This document shows positions 39,393 to 53,917 of a stretch of 64,000 bases of DNA, piece after piece. Position 1 is the first letter of the stretch. Every line of letters begins with the position of its first letter. The notes under the pieces are model-generated. The model was given only the letters and a program-made list of their open reading frames with translations. It was not told the DNA's origin and did not search any database. Source of the DNA: Mycolicibacter engbaekii. GTDB taxonomy: Bacteria; Actinomycetota; Actinomycetes; Mycobacteriales; Mycobacteriaceae. The position numbers and the translations under genes were made by a program. Location: the NCBI RefSeq assembly GCF_002101585.1, contig NZ_LQOT01000040.1, forward strand, positions 79,548 to 143,547, given 5' to 3'.

Positions 39393-40859
39393 TTGAGTGA
39401 GGACCCCGGATCTGCGTTCCTCAGTCTCTGGGACGAGGTAGTAGCCGAACTCAACGGCGACGCGCCCTCATCCAACGGTTCCGCACCGGCACTGACTCCC
39501 CAGCAGAAGGCCTGGCTCAAACTGGTCCACCCGCTGGCCATCGTCGAGGGCTTTGCGCTGCTGGCGGTTCCGAACAGTTTCGTGCAGAACGAGATCGAAC
39601 GGCATCTGCGCACCCAGATCACCGACGCGCTGTGCCGGCGCCTGGGCCACGAGGTCGAACTCGGTGTTCGGATCTCGCCGCAGCCGGTCGAGGATGCGCC
39701 CGTTGCCGGATCCGACACCGGCACAGACACCCGTGCCGACGACGATGACGACGACACCACCGACGTCGAATACGACTGGCCGAACTACTTCACCGAACGA
39801 CCCAGCGACGACTCCCCGACCGCTGACGGGGCCAGCCTCAACCGGCGTTACACCTTCGACACGTTCGTCATCGGTACCTCCAACCGCTTCGCGCACGCCG
39901 CCGCGCTGGCCATTGCCGAAGCCCCGGCCCGCGCCTACAACCCCCTGTTCATCTGGGGTGAGTCCGGGCTGGGCAAGACCCACCTGCTGCACGCGGCCGG
40001 CAACTACACCCAGCGGCTCTTCCCCGGAATGCGCGTCAAGTACGTCTCCACCGAAGAGTTCACCAACGACTTCATCAACTCGCTTCGCGACGACCGCAAG
40101 GTTGCGTTCAAGCGCAGCTACCGCGATATCGATGTGCTGCTCGTCGACGACATCCAGTTCATCGAGGGTAAAGAAGGTATCCAGGAGGAGTTCTTCCATA
40201 CCTTCAACACCCTGCACAACGCCAACAAGCAGATTGTGATCACGTCCGACCGCGCGCCCAAACAGCTCGCCACCCTCGAGGATCGGCTGCGGACCCGATT
40301 CGAATGGGGATTGATCACCGACGTTCAGCCACCGGACCTCGAGACCCGGATCGCCATTTTGCGCAAGAAGGCCCAGATGGACCGCCTTGATGTGCCCGGC
40401 GACGTGCTCGAACTCATCGCCACCAGCATCGAACGCAATATTCGCGAACTCGAAGGTGCGCTGATCCGCGTCACGGCGTTCGCCTCCCTGAACAAGACCC
40501 CGATCGACCGGGCCCTTGCCGAGATCGTGCTGCGCGACCTGATCGCCGACGCCAGCACCATGCAGATCAGCGCCGCGATCATCATGGCCGTCATCGCCGA
40601 GTACTTCGACACCTCCGTGGAGGAACTGCGCGGCCCGGGCAAAACCCGTCCCCTGGCCCAGTCGCGCCAGATCGCCATGTATCTGTGCCGCGAACTGACC
40701 GACCTGTCGCTCCCGAAGATCGGGCAGGCTTTCGGCCGCGACCACACCACCGTGATGTACGCCGAGCGCAAGATCCGCGGCGAGATGGCCGAGCGTCGTG
40801 AGGTCTTCGATCAAGTCAAAGAGCTCACCACCCGGATCCGGCAACGCGCCAAGCGCTGA
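39393..40859 (+). CDS. dnaA: Chromosomal replication initiator DnaA
   Basis: A 488-residue AAA+ initiator. Domain I lies at ~1-90 ([29 protein letters not shown]), followed by an acidic linker ([22 protein letters not shown]). Walker A GESGLGKT is at 189-196, Walker B LLVDDIQF, and the domain IV signature is [17 protein letters not shown]. The start is TTG 39393 (MSEDPGSAF), as in M. tuberculosis, with AGGGGGATGGGG ahead; upstream codons in frame cross the DnaA boxes. It binds the boxes in the next gap. Confidence 0.97.
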   Translation: MSEDPGSAFLSLWDEVVAELNGDAPSSNGSAPALTPQQKAWLKLVHPLAIVEGFALLAVPNSFVQNEIERHLRTQITDALCRRLGHEVELGVRISPQPVEDAPVAGSDTGTDTRADDDDDDTTDVEYDWPNYFTERPSDDSPTADGASLNRRYTFDTFVIGTSNRFAHAAALAIAEAPARAYNPLFIWGESGLGKTHLLHAAGNYTQRLFPGMRVKYVSTEEFTNDFINSLRDDRKVAFKRSYRDIDVLLVDDIQFIEGKEGIQEEFFHTFNTLHNANKQIVITSDRAPKQLATLEDRLRTRFEWGLITDVQPPDLETRIAILRKKAQMDRLDVPGDVLELIATSIERNIRELEGALIRVTAFASLNKTPIDRALAEIVLRDLIADASTMQISAAIIMAVIAEYFDTSVEELRGPGKTRPLAQSRQIAMYLCRELTDLSLPKIGQAFGRDHTTVMYAERKIRGEMAERREVFDQVKELTTRIRQRAKR

Positions 40860-41393
40860 TTTGCCCGTTCTCGTCGCCTCCGCTGACAAAAAACTTTGGA
40901 CCCTTCCGTACCAGCTGTCACGGTCGGAGCCTGTGGATACCTCTGCGGACAACATGTCCACCGTCGGCCCACTGATCCCCGGTAACTACACAACGGCGCC
41001 GTCATCCACAGTCGCGCCGCCGGCGCCGGGCGTGTCATTCACCGCTCCTCCCCAGCCCGCCGCCCCCGCCCAGCAGCGCCGATGCCACGCTGTGCCCACT
41101 ATCCACAGGACTTACTACTAATACTGGGAGTTATCCCTTGTTTCTCTTTCAAAACAGGTCGTTGGGGATTCAGTGTCGGCGGGCCTGTTCACAACGGGTG
41201 TGACATCGATGCGAGCACGTCCCTGCCGGGTGCACCAACTGTCGATGTTTAACTTTCAAGAAGGCCCGCCAGGCTCTACGGTTGTGGCCTACCGCTCTAT
41301 CGCTTCGGCATGGGGCGTTACACGGCCGCGGGTGGGAGTGTTCACCAGCCAGGCGCAAGGTAGAGCTCGATATCGGGATGACGAGAGGACGCT
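40860..41393. other. oriC (dnaA-dnaN intergenic region)
   Basis: A 534-bp non-coding gap in the position of the mycobacterial origin. DnaA-box-like 9-mers are TGTGGATAC (40932-40940), ATGTCCACC (40954-40962), TCATCCACA (41002-41010) and CTATCCACA (41099-41107), with TTATCCCTT (41131-41139) weaker. The AT-rich stretch ~41108-41156 (CTTACTACTAATACT, TTTCTCTTTCAAAAC) is the best candidate unwinding element; another AT-rich patch is at 40886-40898. Boxes deviate from the strict consensus, as in other mycobacterial origins. Confidence 0.9.
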
Positions 41394-42590
41394 ATGGACG
41401 CGGCGACCACGAACGCGGGTCTGACCGACTTGAAGTTCCGCCTGGACCGGGATGACTTCGCTGATGCGGTGGCGTGGGTAGCGAAATCCCTGCCGGCTCG
41501 GCCCACCGTGCCGCTGCTGGCCGGAGTGCTGCTGACCGGCACCGACAATGGACTCACCGTGTCCGGATTCGACTACGAAGTGTCCGCCGAAGTTCAGTTG
41601 GCCGCTGAAATCGCTTCTCCCGGTGCTGTTTTGGTCTCCGGTCGGTTGTTGTCCGATATCACCAGGGCGCTGCCCGCCAAGCCGGTCGAAGTCAGTGTCG
41701 AGTCCACCCGGGTGGCGTTGACCTGTGGAAATTCGCGATTCTCGCTGCCCACGATGACGGTCGAGGATTACCCCACTCTGCCGACCTTGCCCGAGGAGAC
41801 CGGCGTGTTGTCGGCCGATGTGTTCTCCGAGGCCATCAGCCAGGTGGCCGTTGCCGCCGGCCGCGACGACACCTTGCCGATGCTGACCGGTATCCGCGTC
41901 GAAATTTCCGGTAACACAGTTGTTTTGGCTGCTACCGACCGGTTCCGGCTGGCGGTGCGCGAGCTGAACTGGTCGGCCGCGCCGGGTACCGAAGCCGCGG
42001 TGCTGGTTCCGGCCAAGACCCTGGCCGAAGCGGCCAAGGCCAGCACCGACGGCAACGAGGTGCACCTGGCCCTGGGGGCCGGCTCGGCAGTGGGCAACGA
42101 AGGTCTGCTGGGCATCACCAGTGGTGGAAAGCGCAGCACAACCCGGCTGCTCGACGCCGAGTTCCCGAAATTTCGCCAACTGCTGCCCGCCGAACACCTG
42201 GCCGTCGCCACGATCGGTGTGGCCGAGCTCACCGAGGCCATCAAGCGTGTGGCCCTGGTCGCCGACCGCGGTGCCCAGGTGCGCATGGAACTCTCCGAGG
42301 GCACGCTGCGGCTGTCGGCCGGTGCCGAGGACGTGGGCCGCGCCGAGGAAGATCTGCCGATCGACTTCGTGGGCGAACCGTTGACGATCGCGTTCAACCC
42401 CACCTACCTCACGGACGGCCTGAGCTCGCTGCACAGCGAGAAGGTGTCGATGGGCTTCACCGATCCGAAGAAACCGGCAGTGCTGCGCCCGGCCGGCGCC
42501 GACGACCCGGCGCTGATCGGCGCCGGCCCGTTCCCGGCGGTGCCCTCGGATTACGTATACCTGTTGATGCCGGTTCGCCTGCCCGGCTGA
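41394..42590 (+). CDS. dnaN: DNA polymerase III beta subunit (sliding clamp)
   Basis: A 398-residue clamp that dimerises round DNA and tethers polymerase. Three topologically equal domains are recognisable. The hydrophobic peptide pocket region includes [29 protein letters not shown] and the C-terminal [26 protein letters not shown] precedes the ATG by 7 nt. It follows oriC and precedes recF by 28 bp. Confidence 0.97.
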   Translation: MDAATTNAGLTDLKFRLDRDDFADAVAWVAKSLPARPTVPLLAGVLLTGTDNGLTVSGFDYEVSAEVQLAAEIASPGAVLVSGRLLSDITRALPAKPVEVSVESTRVALTCGNSRFSLPTMTVEDYPTLPTLPEETGVLSADVFSEAISQVAVAAGRDDTLPMLTGIRVEISGNTVVLAATDRFRLAVRELNWSAAPGTEAAVLVPAKTLAEAAKASTDGNEVHLALGAGSAVGNEGLLGITSGGKRSTTRLLDAEFPKFRQLLPAEHLAVATIGVAELTEAIKRVALVADRGAQVRMELSEGTLRLSAGAEDVGRAEEDLPIDFVGEPLTIAFNPTYLTDGLSSLHSEKVSMGFTDPKKPAVLRPAGADDPALIGAGPFPAVPSDYVYLLMPVRLPG

Positions 42591-42618
42591 TTCGGCGACG
42601 GGAGGGGTTGGTTTCTCG

Positions 42619-43779
42619 GTGTATGTCCGCCATCTGGGCCTACGGGATTTCCGGTCCTGGGCGCACGTCGATCTGGAATTGGAACCGGGTGCGACGGTGC
42701 TGGTCGGACCCAACGGCTTCGGGAAGACCAATCTCGTTGAAGCACTGTGGTATTCATCCACGTTAGGCTCGCATCGGGTGGCAACCGACGCACCTCTGAT
42801 CCGGTCGGGCGCTACGCGCGCCGTGGTCTCGACCATCGTGGTCAACGAGGGCCGCGAACTGGCTGTCGACCTGGAGATCGCCGCCGGTCGGGCCAACAAG
42901 GTGCGGCTGAACCGGGCACCGGTGCGTCATGCCCGCGAGGTGGTGGGTGTCTTGCGTGCCGTGTTGTTCGCCCCCGAAGACCTGGCCCTGGTGCGCGGAG
43001 ACCCCGGCGAGCGTCGTCGCTATCTCGACGAACTCGCCAGTGTGCGCCGCCCGCGGATTGCCGGGGTGCGCGCGGACTACGACAAAGTGCTGCGCCAGCG
43101 CACCGCACTGCTCAAGAGCGCGCCGGGTGCGCTGCACCGCGGCGACCGGGCGGTGCTCGACACCCTCGATGTGTGGGATTCCCAGCTGGCGCTGCACGGC
43201 GCCGAACTCATGGCCGCGCGTATCGAGCTGGTCAATCAGCTGGCGCCCGAAGTCGAAAAGGCCTACCAACTCCTGGCACCCGGAACCCGCACCGCCGCGG
43301 TGGCCTACCGGCCGAAACTCGAGGTGAACCTCGGCGAGAACCTTCTGACTCCGGCCGACCTGCAAGAGGCATTGCTGGCCGAGCTGGCCCGCCGGCGCAG
43401 CGCCGAACTGGACCGCGGCGTGTGCCTGGTCGGTCCGCACCGCGACGAGTTGGAGCTGCGCCTGGGCGAAAGCCCGGTGAAAGGCTTTGCCAGCCATGGG
43501 GAGTCATGGTCGATGGCGCTGGCTCTGCGGTTGGCCTCGTATGAGCTGCTGCGTGGCGAAGGCGCAGAACCCGTCCTCTTACTCGACGATGTCTTCGCCG
43601 AATTGGACACCGCACGGCGCCGCGCGCTGGCCGGTGTGGCCGCCGGGGCTGAACAGGTCTTGATCACCGCGGCCGTGGCCGACGACATCCCGGCGGACTG
43701 GCAGGCGCGTCAGATCCGCATCGAGGTCACCGAAGGCGATGAGGGCAGGGTGTCCGGGTTGATCGGACAGGTCCAATGA
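42619..43779 (+). CDS. recF: DNA replication/repair protein RecF
   Basis: A 386-residue SMC-like ATPase that helps RecA load at gaps. Walker A GPNGFGKT is at 30-37. The signature region is [17 protein letters not shown] with [20 protein letters not shown]. Walker B is [16 protein letters not shown] 42619 ([11 protein letters not shown]) follows GGGAGGGG. The stop overlaps dciA by ATGA. Confidence 0.96.
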   Translation: MYVRHLGLRDFRSWAHVDLELEPGATVLVGPNGFGKTNLVEALWYSSTLGSHRVATDAPLIRSGATRAVVSTIVVNEGRELAVDLEIAAGRANKVRLNRAPVRHAREVVGVLRAVLFAPEDLALVRGDPGERRRYLDELASVRRPRIAGVRADYDKVLRQRTALLKSAPGALHRGDRAVLDTLDVWDSQLALHGAELMAARIELVNQLAPEVEKAYQLLAPGTRTAAVAYRPKLEVNLGENLLTPADLQEALLAELARRRSAELDRGVCLVGPHRDELELRLGESPVKGFASHGESWSMALALRLASYELLRGEGAEPVLLLDDVFAELDTARRRALAGVAAGAEQVLITAAVADDIPADWQARQIRIEVTEGDEGRVSGLIGQVQ

Positions 43780-44354
43780 CCGCCGACGAGCAGACGCCGG
43801 AGGACTCGGCGGTGCTGCCGCCGGCGCACCTGGCCGGGCTCAAGGGAATGGATCTGGTGCGCCGGACCCTTGCCGAAGCCCGCGAAGCGGCCCGCAGCCA
43901 GGGCAAAGACGTCGGTCAAGGCCGCCGCGCGCCGCTGCGCCGCAGCTCGTCGGGCCCCGGTGGAGGCCGGCGCAGCTGGTCCGGGCCCGGGCCCGATGTT
44001 CGCGATCCGCAGGTACTGGGCGCGGCCACCCGTGACCTGGCACAGTCTCGGGGATGGTCGGCCCAGGTTGCCGAGGGCACCGTGGTCGGCCAGTGGCGCT
44101 CGGTGGTCGGCGAGGACATCGCCTCGCACGCGACACCGACGCGGCTGGCCGACGGGGTGCTCAGCGTCTCCGCCGAATCCACCGCCTGGGCCACCCAGTT
44201 ACGCCTGGTCCAGGCCCAATTGCTGGCCAAGATCGCCGCCGCGGTGGGCGACGGCGTGGTCAAGACCTTGAAGATCACCGGGCCGACCGCGCCCTCGTGG
44301 CGCAAGGGTCCGTTGCACGTTTCGGGCCGCGGCCCGCGCGATACCTACGGCTGA
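43776..44354 (+). CDS. dciA: DciA (DUF721) replicative helicase loader/operator (Rv0004-like)
   Basis: A 192-residue protein. The N-terminal half is basic and low in complexity ([21 protein letters not shown]), and the C-terminal DUF721 domain is at ~85-175 ([42 protein letters not shown]). DciA interacts with DnaB and is needed for replication initiation in bacteria without DnaC. It is coupled to recF by a 4-nt overlap. Confidence 0.93.
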   Translation: MTADEQTPEDSAVLPPAHLAGLKGMDLVRRTLAEAREAARSQGKDVGQGRRAPLRRSSSGPGGGRRSWSGPGPDVRDPQVLGAATRDLAQSRGWSAQVAEGTVVGQWRSVVGEDIASHATPTRLADGVLSVSAESTAWATQLRLVQAQLLAKIAAAVGDGVVKTLKITGPTAPSWRKGPLHVSGRGPRDTYG

Positions 44355-46599
<2,245 letters not shown>

Positions 46600-46668
46600 G
46601 AGTCGCCCGGACGCCGGCGAACTACCGCGACATCTGAACTGCCTGACTTCTGACAGAACGAGGACCTG

Positions 46669-49164
<2,496 letters not shown>

Positions 49165-49219
49165 CCCGACTTCACACCCGGCCGCTGCGCGGTGGGGATA
49201 CGCAGGTAAGGAGCCGTGG

Positions 49220-50122
49220 GTGAGCGCACCGAACGAGCCCGGCCACCCGGGCAACGGGGGCAAGACGGAGTCGGCCGGAAACGGTCCGGCCGACTCCGGA
49301 CAGCGCCCACCGGGCCGAACCGCCCGGATCACCGAGACCGGGGAGACCCCGCCCTGGCAGCGCGCCGGGCAGGCCCGCCCGCCCGGCCCTGCCCGACCGG
49401 CAGACGGCGGCGCGGTGGCGCACTCCCCCGGCGTCGACGAGCGGATCCGCCGGTTTGTCTCCGGCACGGCCGCCCCGACGGCCCCGCCGGCGCCCGGGGC
49501 GCCCCAGCAGGTGCCGAAGGCTCCGCCGGCGCCCGCCAAGCAGCCGGCTCAGCAACCCGCCCAGCCGACGGCACAACCGCCCAAGGCGCCGGCCCAGCCG
49601 GCCAAGCCACCGGTCCAGCAGGGCGCTCAGGCGAAGCCGGCAGCGCCCAAGGCCGCGGCGCCGGCCAAGCACGCCGACGACGCCTACGGCAGCGAGCTGC
49701 CGGATCTGTCTGAACCGGGCCGGCGCTCCCCCGGCCGCCGCCCAGCGGTGACGGCGGGGCCCCGCGGCCCGCTGCGGGCCAGCATGCAGATCCGGCGGAT
49801 CGATCCCTGGAGTGCGCTCAAGGTGTCGCTGTTGCTGTCCACGGCGCTGTTCTTCGTCTGGATGATCGCCGTGGCCGTGCTCTACGTCGCCCTGGGCGCG
49901 ATGGGGGTGTGGAGCAAGCTCAACAGCAACGTCGGTGATCTGCTCACCAACAACAGTGCCGCCGAATTGGTCTCTGCCGGTTCGATTTTCGGCGGGGCAA
50001 CCTTGATCGGATTGGTCAACATCGTGGTTCTGACCGCGATGGCGACCCTCGGTGTGGTGGTCTACAACCTGAGCACCGACGTGGTCGGCGGCGTGGAGGT
50101 GACCCTGGCCGACCGGGACTGA
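49220..50122 (+). CDS. DUF3566 membrane protein (Rv0007-like)
   Basis: A 300-residue protein. The first ~185 residues are Pro/Ala/Gln-rich and disordered (repeats such as PAQPTAQPPKAPAQPAKPP). The conserved DUF3566 domain is C-terminal: RASMQIRRIDPWSALKVSLL, two membrane helices (LLLSTALFFVWMIAVAVLYV; LIGLVNIVVLTAMATLGVVV), and VGGVEVTLADRD. Function unknown; always downstream of gyrA. The start GTG 49220 follows GTAAGGAG. Confidence 0.88.
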   Translation: MSAPNEPGHPGNGGKTESAGNGPADSGQRPPGRTARITETGETPPWQRAGQARPPGPARPADGGAVAHSPGVDERIRRFVSGTAAPTAPPAPGAPQQVPKAPPAPAKQPAQQPAQPTAQPPKAPAQPAKPPVQQGAQAKPAAPKAAAPAKHADDAYGSELPDLSEPGRRSPGRRPAVTAGPRGPLRASMQIRRIDPWSALKVSLLLSTALFFVWMIAVAVLYVALGAMGVWSKLNSNVGDLLTNNSAAELVSAGSIFGGATLIGLVNIVVLTAMATLGVVVYNLSTDVVGGVEVTLADRD

Positions 50123-50207
50123 CCGCGTCGTCTGCCCTGGCTTTTTGGGTGCATTTTGGCCGGGAGCCCTTTGGTGCGGTAATCTCGCTCGGTCGTCAGA
50201 CGACTAC

Positions 50208-50281
50208 GGGCCTATAGCTCAGGCGGTTAGAGCGCTTCGCTGATAACGAAGAGGTCGGAGGTTCGAGTCCTCCTAGGCCCA
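50208..50281 (+). tRNA. ileT: tRNA-Ile (GAT)
   Basis: 74 nt with acceptor GGGCCTA/TAGGCCC, D-arm TAGCTCAGGCGGTTAGAGC, anticodon loop CTGATAA with GAT at 50242-50244, and T-loop GTTCGAGTC. CCA is not encoded. Confidence 0.97.
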
Positions 50282-50293
50282 CGAGTCCCACCA

Positions 50294-50366
50294 GGGGCCT
50301 TAGCTCAGTTGGTAGAGCGCTGCCTTTGCAAGGCAGATGTCAGGAGTTCGAATCTCCTAGGCTCCA
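50294..50366 (+). tRNA. alaT: tRNA-Ala (TGC)
   Basis: 73 nt with acceptor GGGGCCT/AGGCTCC containing the G3:U70 pair that marks tRNA-Ala. The anticodon TGC is at 50327-50329 in loop TTTGCAA, T-loop GTTCGAATC. It follows tRNA-Ile by 12 nt, so the two are probably one transcript. Confidence 0.97.
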
Positions 50367-50421
50367 CAACGCGACCGCGAAAGCGTCGCCTTGTGTGTCC
50401 CCCGCTCGTCAGTGCCCTCGG

Positions 50422-50847
50422 TCAGAGGGTGGGTTGCGCATCGACGCTGGGCGGGCGCGGCGAGGGCTCCTGCGGCCGGTTGGAGCGGCGAATCAGCACC
50501 GCCACCACACCACCGGCCACCAAGGCCGCGCCGGCAGCCCCCAGCACCAGCCAGGACCGCCGAATCCGGCGGCGCGGCGGGGCACCCTCGAGCAGCTGCG
50601 GAAGACCCGCGACCACCTCCTGAGCGGCGGCCAATTCGCGCGCCGCGGCGTCCGCGACGTCGGCGACCCGGTCCGACAGCTGGCTCTCCCGGTAGCGCCT
50701 GCGCAGTTCGACGGCTCCCCGGTGCACGGCGGCACCACCGAGGCCCACGGCGCCGCGGGCCACGTCTACCGGCCCGCCAGCGGTATGGGCCAGCCCGCGG
50801 GTCAGGCGCTCTCGATGGGTCAGCGGGGTCTCGGTGGCCAGGCGCAT
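50422..50847 (-). CDS. cwsA: CwsA, cell wall synthesis and cell shape protein (Rv0008c-like)
   Basis: A 141-residue protein with a helical N-terminal part ([48 protein letters not shown]), a basic stretch PRRRIRRS, one C-terminal membrane helix ([21 protein letters not shown]) and a short Pro-rich end. CwsA in M. tuberculosis binds CrgA and Wag31 and affects pole growth; crgA is 1.2 kb away. The start ATG 50847 has TAGCGT 6 nt ahead on the same strand. Confidence 0.85.
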   Translation of the reverse strand: MRLATETPLTHRERLTRGLAHTAGGPVDVARGAVGLGGAAVHRGAVELRRRYRESQLSDRVADVADAAARELAAAQEVVAGLPQLLEGAPPRRRIRRSWLVLGAAGAALVAGGVVAVLIRRSNRPQEPSPRPPSVDAQPTL

Positions 50848-50859
50848 GGCTCAACGCTA
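50848..50859 (-). promoter_or_regulatory. -10 box for a leaderless cwsA transcript
   Basis: Minus-strand TAGCGT (50859-50854) is 6 nt before ATG 50847. Confidence 0.45.
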
Positions 50860-50892
50860 CCCGTGACGCAGGACACCGCGCCGCGAATGGCA

Positions 50893-50904
50893 CACTGTCA
50901 TGCC
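50893..50904 (+). promoter_or_regulatory. Possible -10 box before ppiA
   Basis: CACTGT (50893-50898) is 6 nt before ATG 50905. It departs from TANNNT at the first base, but its placement supports 50905 over the upstream ATG at 50887. Confidence 0.3.
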
Positions 50905-51435
50905 ATGACCTCCAGCCCCATTGCCACCGCAACCGCCACGCTGCACACCAACCGCGGCGACATCAAGATCGCGCTGTTCGGCAACCACGCGCCCAAGACC
51001 GTCGCCAACTTCGTCGGCCTGGCCCAGGGCACCAAGGAGTACTCGACCACCAACGCGTCCGGCGGATCGTCGGGCCCGTTCTACGACGGCGCGGTGTTCC
51101 ACCGGGTGATCTCCGGTTTCATGATCCAGGGCGGCGACCCGACCGGCACCGGCCGCGGCGGCCCGGGTTACAAGTTCGAGGACGAATTCCACCCCGAGCT
51201 GGTTTTCGACAAGCCCTACCTGCTGGCGATGGCCAACGCCGGTCCCGGCACCAACGGTTCGCAGTTCTTCATCACGGTGGGCCAGACCCCGCACCTGAAC
51301 CGCAAGCACACCATCTTCGGTGAGGTGGTGGACCCCGACTCGCAGGCTGTCGTGGACGCCATCGCCAACACCTCGACCGATCGCGCCGACCGGCCCACCG
51401 AGCCCGTCGTGATCGAGTCGATCACCATCGCCTAG
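50905..51435 (+). CDS. ppiA: Peptidyl-prolyl cis-trans isomerase A (cyclophilin)
   Basis: A 176-residue cyclophilin that speeds proline isomerisation. Core motifs are [19 protein letters not shown] (catalytic Arg) and [17 protein letters not shown], with [12 protein letters not shown]. No signal peptide, so cytoplasmic. An in-frame ATG at 50887 would add MAHCHA, similar to the annotated H37Rv N-terminus, but the -10-like CACTGT sits inside that extension, so I prefer 50905. It abuts the convergent PH-domain gene with no gap. Confidence 0.94.
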   Translation: MTSSPIATATATLHTNRGDIKIALFGNHAPKTVANFVGLAQGTKEYSTTNASGGSSGPFYDGAVFHRVISGFMIQGGDPTGTGRGGPGYKFEDEFHPELVFDKPYLLAMANAGPGTNGSQFFITVGQTPHLNRKHTIFGEVVDPDSQAVVDAIANTSTDRADRPTEPVVIESITIA

Positions 51436-51885
51436 CTAGCCGGGCACCTCTTCATCACGGCCGGTGTAGCCGGCCGCATTGAGCACCGCGAGAACGTCGC
51501 GGGGATCGGTTCCCAAGTCCCATCGGGACAGGACCACCATCTGATCGTCGCGCGTCTCGATCTCGAGCAGCCGATTTGTGCGCCCGATCCGCTGATGCTG
51601 CGTCACCCGAAGCCGCGTGATGCGCTCGGGGCGCAGCACCGTGGTACGCCACCAGCCGCGCACCGCCAGTCCCTCGAAGGTCAGCGCGAGCTTGGGCCGC
51701 GACCGCCAGGACATGCCGGCAAATATCAGCAGCCCCACTCCGGCAACGCCGGCCAACACGCGTCCCGGGGTGTCGGTCGCGACCGTCACGGCGCAGATCG
51801 CCAACACCGCTCCGATGACGGCGCAACCGGCTATGCCGCCGGCGGGCGGAGACCACTGGGTTGTTGCGGGCGCGTTGTGCGTCAT
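51436..51885 (-). CDS. PH-domain-like membrane protein (Rv0010c-like)
   Basis: A 149-residue protein with two membrane helices (GGIAGCAVIGAVLAICAVTVAT; VLAGVAGVGLLIFAGM) and a cytoplasmic bacterial PH-like domain (KLALTFEGLAVRGWWRTTVLRPERITRLRV; LLEIETRDDQMVVLSRWDLGTDP). Function unknown. The start ATG 51885 (MTHNAPATTQW) is preferred to TTG 51903. It lies downstream of crgA on the same strand after a 141-bp gap with DnaA boxes and a palindrome. Confidence 0.85.
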   Translation of the reverse strand: MTHNAPATTQWSPPAGGIAGCAVIGAVLAICAVTVATDTPGRVLAGVAGVGLLIFAGMSWRSRPKLALTFEGLAVRGWWRTTVLRPERITRLRVTQHQRIGRTNRLLEIETRDDQMVVLSRWDLGTDPRDVLAVLNAAGYTGRDEEVPG

Positions 51886-51906
51886 GTCGACCTGCGGTTT
51901 CAAAAG

Positions 51907-51928
51907 TTATCTACAGGAGTTGTCCACA
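51907..51928 (+). promoter_or_regulatory. DnaA boxes outside oriC
   Basis: TTATCTACA (51907-51915, one mismatch) and TTGTCCACA (51920-51928, a known mycobacterial DnaA box form) lie 13 bp apart in the gap between Rv0010c-like and crgA genes, about 10 kb from oriC. Confidence 0.6.
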
Positions 51929-51937
51929 GTGGGGATA

Positions 51938-51955
51938 AATCACATCGATGTGATT
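51938..51955. repeat. Perfect 18-bp palindrome, related to the hairpin core at 36200-36217
   Basis: AATCACATCGATGTGATT is fully self-complementary. It differs from AATCACACGGATGTGATT (36200-36217) at two central positions only. It lies 10 bp from a DnaA box. I do not recognise a known regulator site. Confidence 0.75.
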
Positions 51956-52026
51956 GGGCACCTCATGGGGGTTTTCGACCGGAAACGCAGCGTCTCCCAT
52001 CACCCGCCGGAGCCGCCCGGGCGGCC

Positions 52027-52311
52027 TCAGTGCCAGCGCATGGTGAGCAACAGCCCGGCGATCATGAAGGCAAACGCGATCGCGTAGTTCCACGGGCCCA
52101 GTTCGGCCATCCAGTTCAGCGCGGCGGGAGCGTCGAGTCCGGTGGCGCCCAGCTGGTACACCATCAGCCACACCAAGCCCAGCAACATGAGCCCGAGGAA
52201 CAGCGCCACGAACCAGCCGCTGGACGGGCCGCCCTTGACCTTGACCGGGGTACGGCTCACCGCCGAGGGGGTGAAGCTGGTGGTCTTCTTGCGAACCTTA
52301 GACTTGGGCAT
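52027..52311 (-). CDS. crgA: Cell division protein CrgA
   Basis: A 94-residue CrgA/WhiP protein. A basic N-terminus (MPKSKVRKK) leads to two membrane helices ([40 protein letters not shown]), and the end [14 protein letters not shown]...MRWH is the family signature. CrgA links FtsZ with the septal PBPs and CwsA. The start ATG 52311 leaves a 92-bp divergent gap with a palindromic promoter. Confidence 0.95.
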   Translation of the reverse strand: MPKSKVRKKTTSFTPSAVSRTPVKVKGGPSSGWFVALFLGLMLLGLVWLMVYQLGATGLDAPAALNWMAELGPWNYAIAFAFMIAGLLLTMRWH

Positions 52312-52360
52312 CGGTACCTCGGGATGGTGCGGCGTGAAGCTGCGAGTATGGGTCGGTACG

Positions 52361-52380
52361 AGATTAGCCCAGTAGGCTAA
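52361..52380. promoter_or_regulatory. Overlapping divergent promoters with inverted repeat between crgA and the DUF881 gene
   Basis: TTAGCC-CAGTA-GGCTAA (52364-52380) is a 6-bp-arm inverted repeat. TAGGCT (52373-52378, plus) and TAATCT (52366-52361, minus) are -10 boxes for the two divergent genes and lie within or against the repeat. A protein bound here could control both. Confidence 0.55.
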
Positions 52381-52403
52381 CCCAGCCGAGAACGGGAGAG
52401 CCC

Positions 52404-53162
52404 ATGAAGCAGAACGGGCCACCGTCCAGCGACCGCTCACCGTGGCGGCTCGGAGTTCCGCTGGTGTGTCTTGCGGCCGGATTGTTGTTGGCGGCCACCC
52501 ATGGCGTCTCCGGCGGAAAGGAGATCCGCCGCGGCGACGCGCCCCGGCTGGTCGATCTGGTTCGCTCGGCCCAGACCACGGTGGAAGAGCTGACCCAGCA
52601 GCGCGACACCCTGGCCCACGAGGTCGGCTCGATGCACGGCCGCAGCTCCGGTGTCGCGCTCTCGGCCATGCGTCACCGCACCGAACAATTGGTGCAGGCC
52701 GCCGGCTTGGAGGCCATGCACGGTCCCGGCCTGGTGGTGACGCTCGCCGACGCGCAGCGCGACGCCAACGGCCGGTTCCCCCGCGACGCCTCCCCGGATG
52801 ATCTGGTGGTGCACCAACAGGACATCTCCGCGGTGCTCAACGCCTTGTGGACCGCGGGCGCCGAAGCGGTGCAGATGCAGGACCAGCGGATCACCGCCTC
52901 CTCGGCCCCGCGCTGCGTGGGCAACACCCTGCTGCTGGAGGGCCGAACCTACAGTCCCCCCTATGTGGTGACCGCGATCGGGGACCCGACCGCCATGCAG
53001 GAGGCGCTGGCCGCCGATCCGCTGATCGGCCTGTACAAGCAGTACGTGATCCGGTTCGGCCTGGGCTACAGCGAGCAGGTGTCCGCGGACTTGGTGGTGG
53101 CCGAGACGCCGCCCGTGGCCCGGATGCGCTACGCCGTGCCGGCGGGGCCGGTCGACTACTGA
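52404..53162 (+). CDS. DUF881 family protein (Rv0012-like)
   Basis: A 252-residue membrane-anchored protein. One N-terminal helix ([20 protein letters not shown]) is followed by a coiled region ([22 protein letters not shown]) and the DUF881 domain outside the membrane ([64 protein letters not shown]). DUF881 genes cluster with division genes in actinobacteria, but their role is unknown. ATG 52404 follows GGGAG. Confidence 0.88.
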   Translation: MKQNGPPSSDRSPWRLGVPLVCLAAGLLLAATHGVSGGKEIRRGDAPRLVDLVRSAQTTVEELTQQRDTLAHEVGSMHGRSSGVALSAMRHRTEQLVQAAGLEAMHGPGLVVTLADAQRDANGRFPRDASPDDLVVHQQDISAVLNALWTAGAEAVQMQDQRITASSAPRCVGNTLLLEGRTYSPPYVVTAIGDPTAMQEALAADPLIGLYKQYVIRFGLGYSEQVSADLVVAETPPVARMRYAVPAGPVDY

Positions 53163-53184
53163 CGGTGCCCGCGCCGGGCGGCGG

Positions 53185-53197
53185 TAGCCTGTTGGAC
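53185..53197 (+). promoter_or_regulatory. -10 box for a leaderless trpG/pabA transcript
   Basis: TAGCCT (53185-53190) is 7 nt before GTG 53198. It favours GTG 53198 over TTG 53192. Confidence 0.5.
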
Positions 53198-53881
53198 GTG
53201 CGGATTCTCGTCGTCGACAATTACGACAGCTTTGTGTTCAACCTGGTCCAGTACCTGGGTCAGTTGGGTGTGCAGGCTGACGTCTGGCGCAACGACGATC
53301 CCCGGCTGGCCGACCCGGCTGCTGCGATAGCCGACTTCGACGGGGTGCTGCTCAGCCCGGGACCGGGCACCCCGGAGCGCGCCGGCGCCTCGATCGCCCT
53401 GGTGGGTGCGTGTGCGGCGGCGCGGGTCCCGGTGCTCGGGGTGTGCCTGGGCCACCAGGCGATCGGCGTGGCCTTCGGCGGCACGGTGGGCCGGGCCCCC
53501 GAGCTGCTGCACGGCAAGACCAGCACCGTGTTTCACACCGACGCCGGGGTGCTGCAGGGTTTGCCGGATCCGTTCACCGCAACCCGGTATCACTCGCTGA
53601 CCATCCTGCCCGAGACGGTGCCCGACGTCCTGGAGGTCACCGCGCGCACCAGCGGCGGGGTGATCATGGCGGTGCGCCACACCGAGCTGCCCATCCACGG
53701 CGTGCAGTTCCACCCGGAGTCCATCCTCACCGAGGGCGGTCACCGGATGCTGGCCAACTGGCTGGGCTACTGCGGCTACCCCTGCGACGACGCCCTGGTG
53801 CGCCGCCTCGAGGAGGAGATCGCGGCGACGGTTCAGACCGCCCGGGCCGGCCGGAGCGCTGCGATCGCCGGCGCGCCCTAG
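53198..53881 (+). CDS. trpG: Glutamine amidotransferase, anthranilate/aminodeoxychorismate synthase component II
   Basis: A 227-residue class I glutamine amidotransferase providing ammonia for anthranilate (tryptophan) and/or p-aminobenzoate (folate) synthesis. Nucleophile Cys83 is in GVCLGHQA, the oxyanion motif is LLSPGPGTPE, and the His-Glu pair is in VQFHPESILTEGG. No TrpE or PabB adjoins, so the enzyme probably serves both. Starting with VRILVVDNYDSFVFN, it has full length. It converges on the pknB operon with a strong hairpin between. Confidence 0.92.
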   Translation: MRILVVDNYDSFVFNLVQYLGQLGVQADVWRNDDPRLADPAAAIADFDGVLLSPGPGTPERAGASIALVGACAAARVPVLGVCLGHQAIGVAFGGTVGRAPELLHGKTSTVFHTDAGVLQGLPDPFTATRYHSLTILPETVPDVLEVTARTSGGVIMAVRHTELPIHGVQFHPESILTEGGHRMLANWLGYCGYPCDDALVRRLEEEIAATVQTARAGRSAAIAGAP

Positions 53882-53889
53882 GTGTGACG

Positions 53890-53909
53890 CCGGGCCGCTA
53901 CCGGCCCGG
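53890..53909. terminator. Bidirectional hairpin between trpG and pknB
   Basis: CCGGGCCG-CTAC-CGGCCCGG is a perfect 8-bp stem with a 4-nt loop, between two converging stop codons. Confidence 0.6.
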
Positions 53910-53917
53910 ACGTGCCG

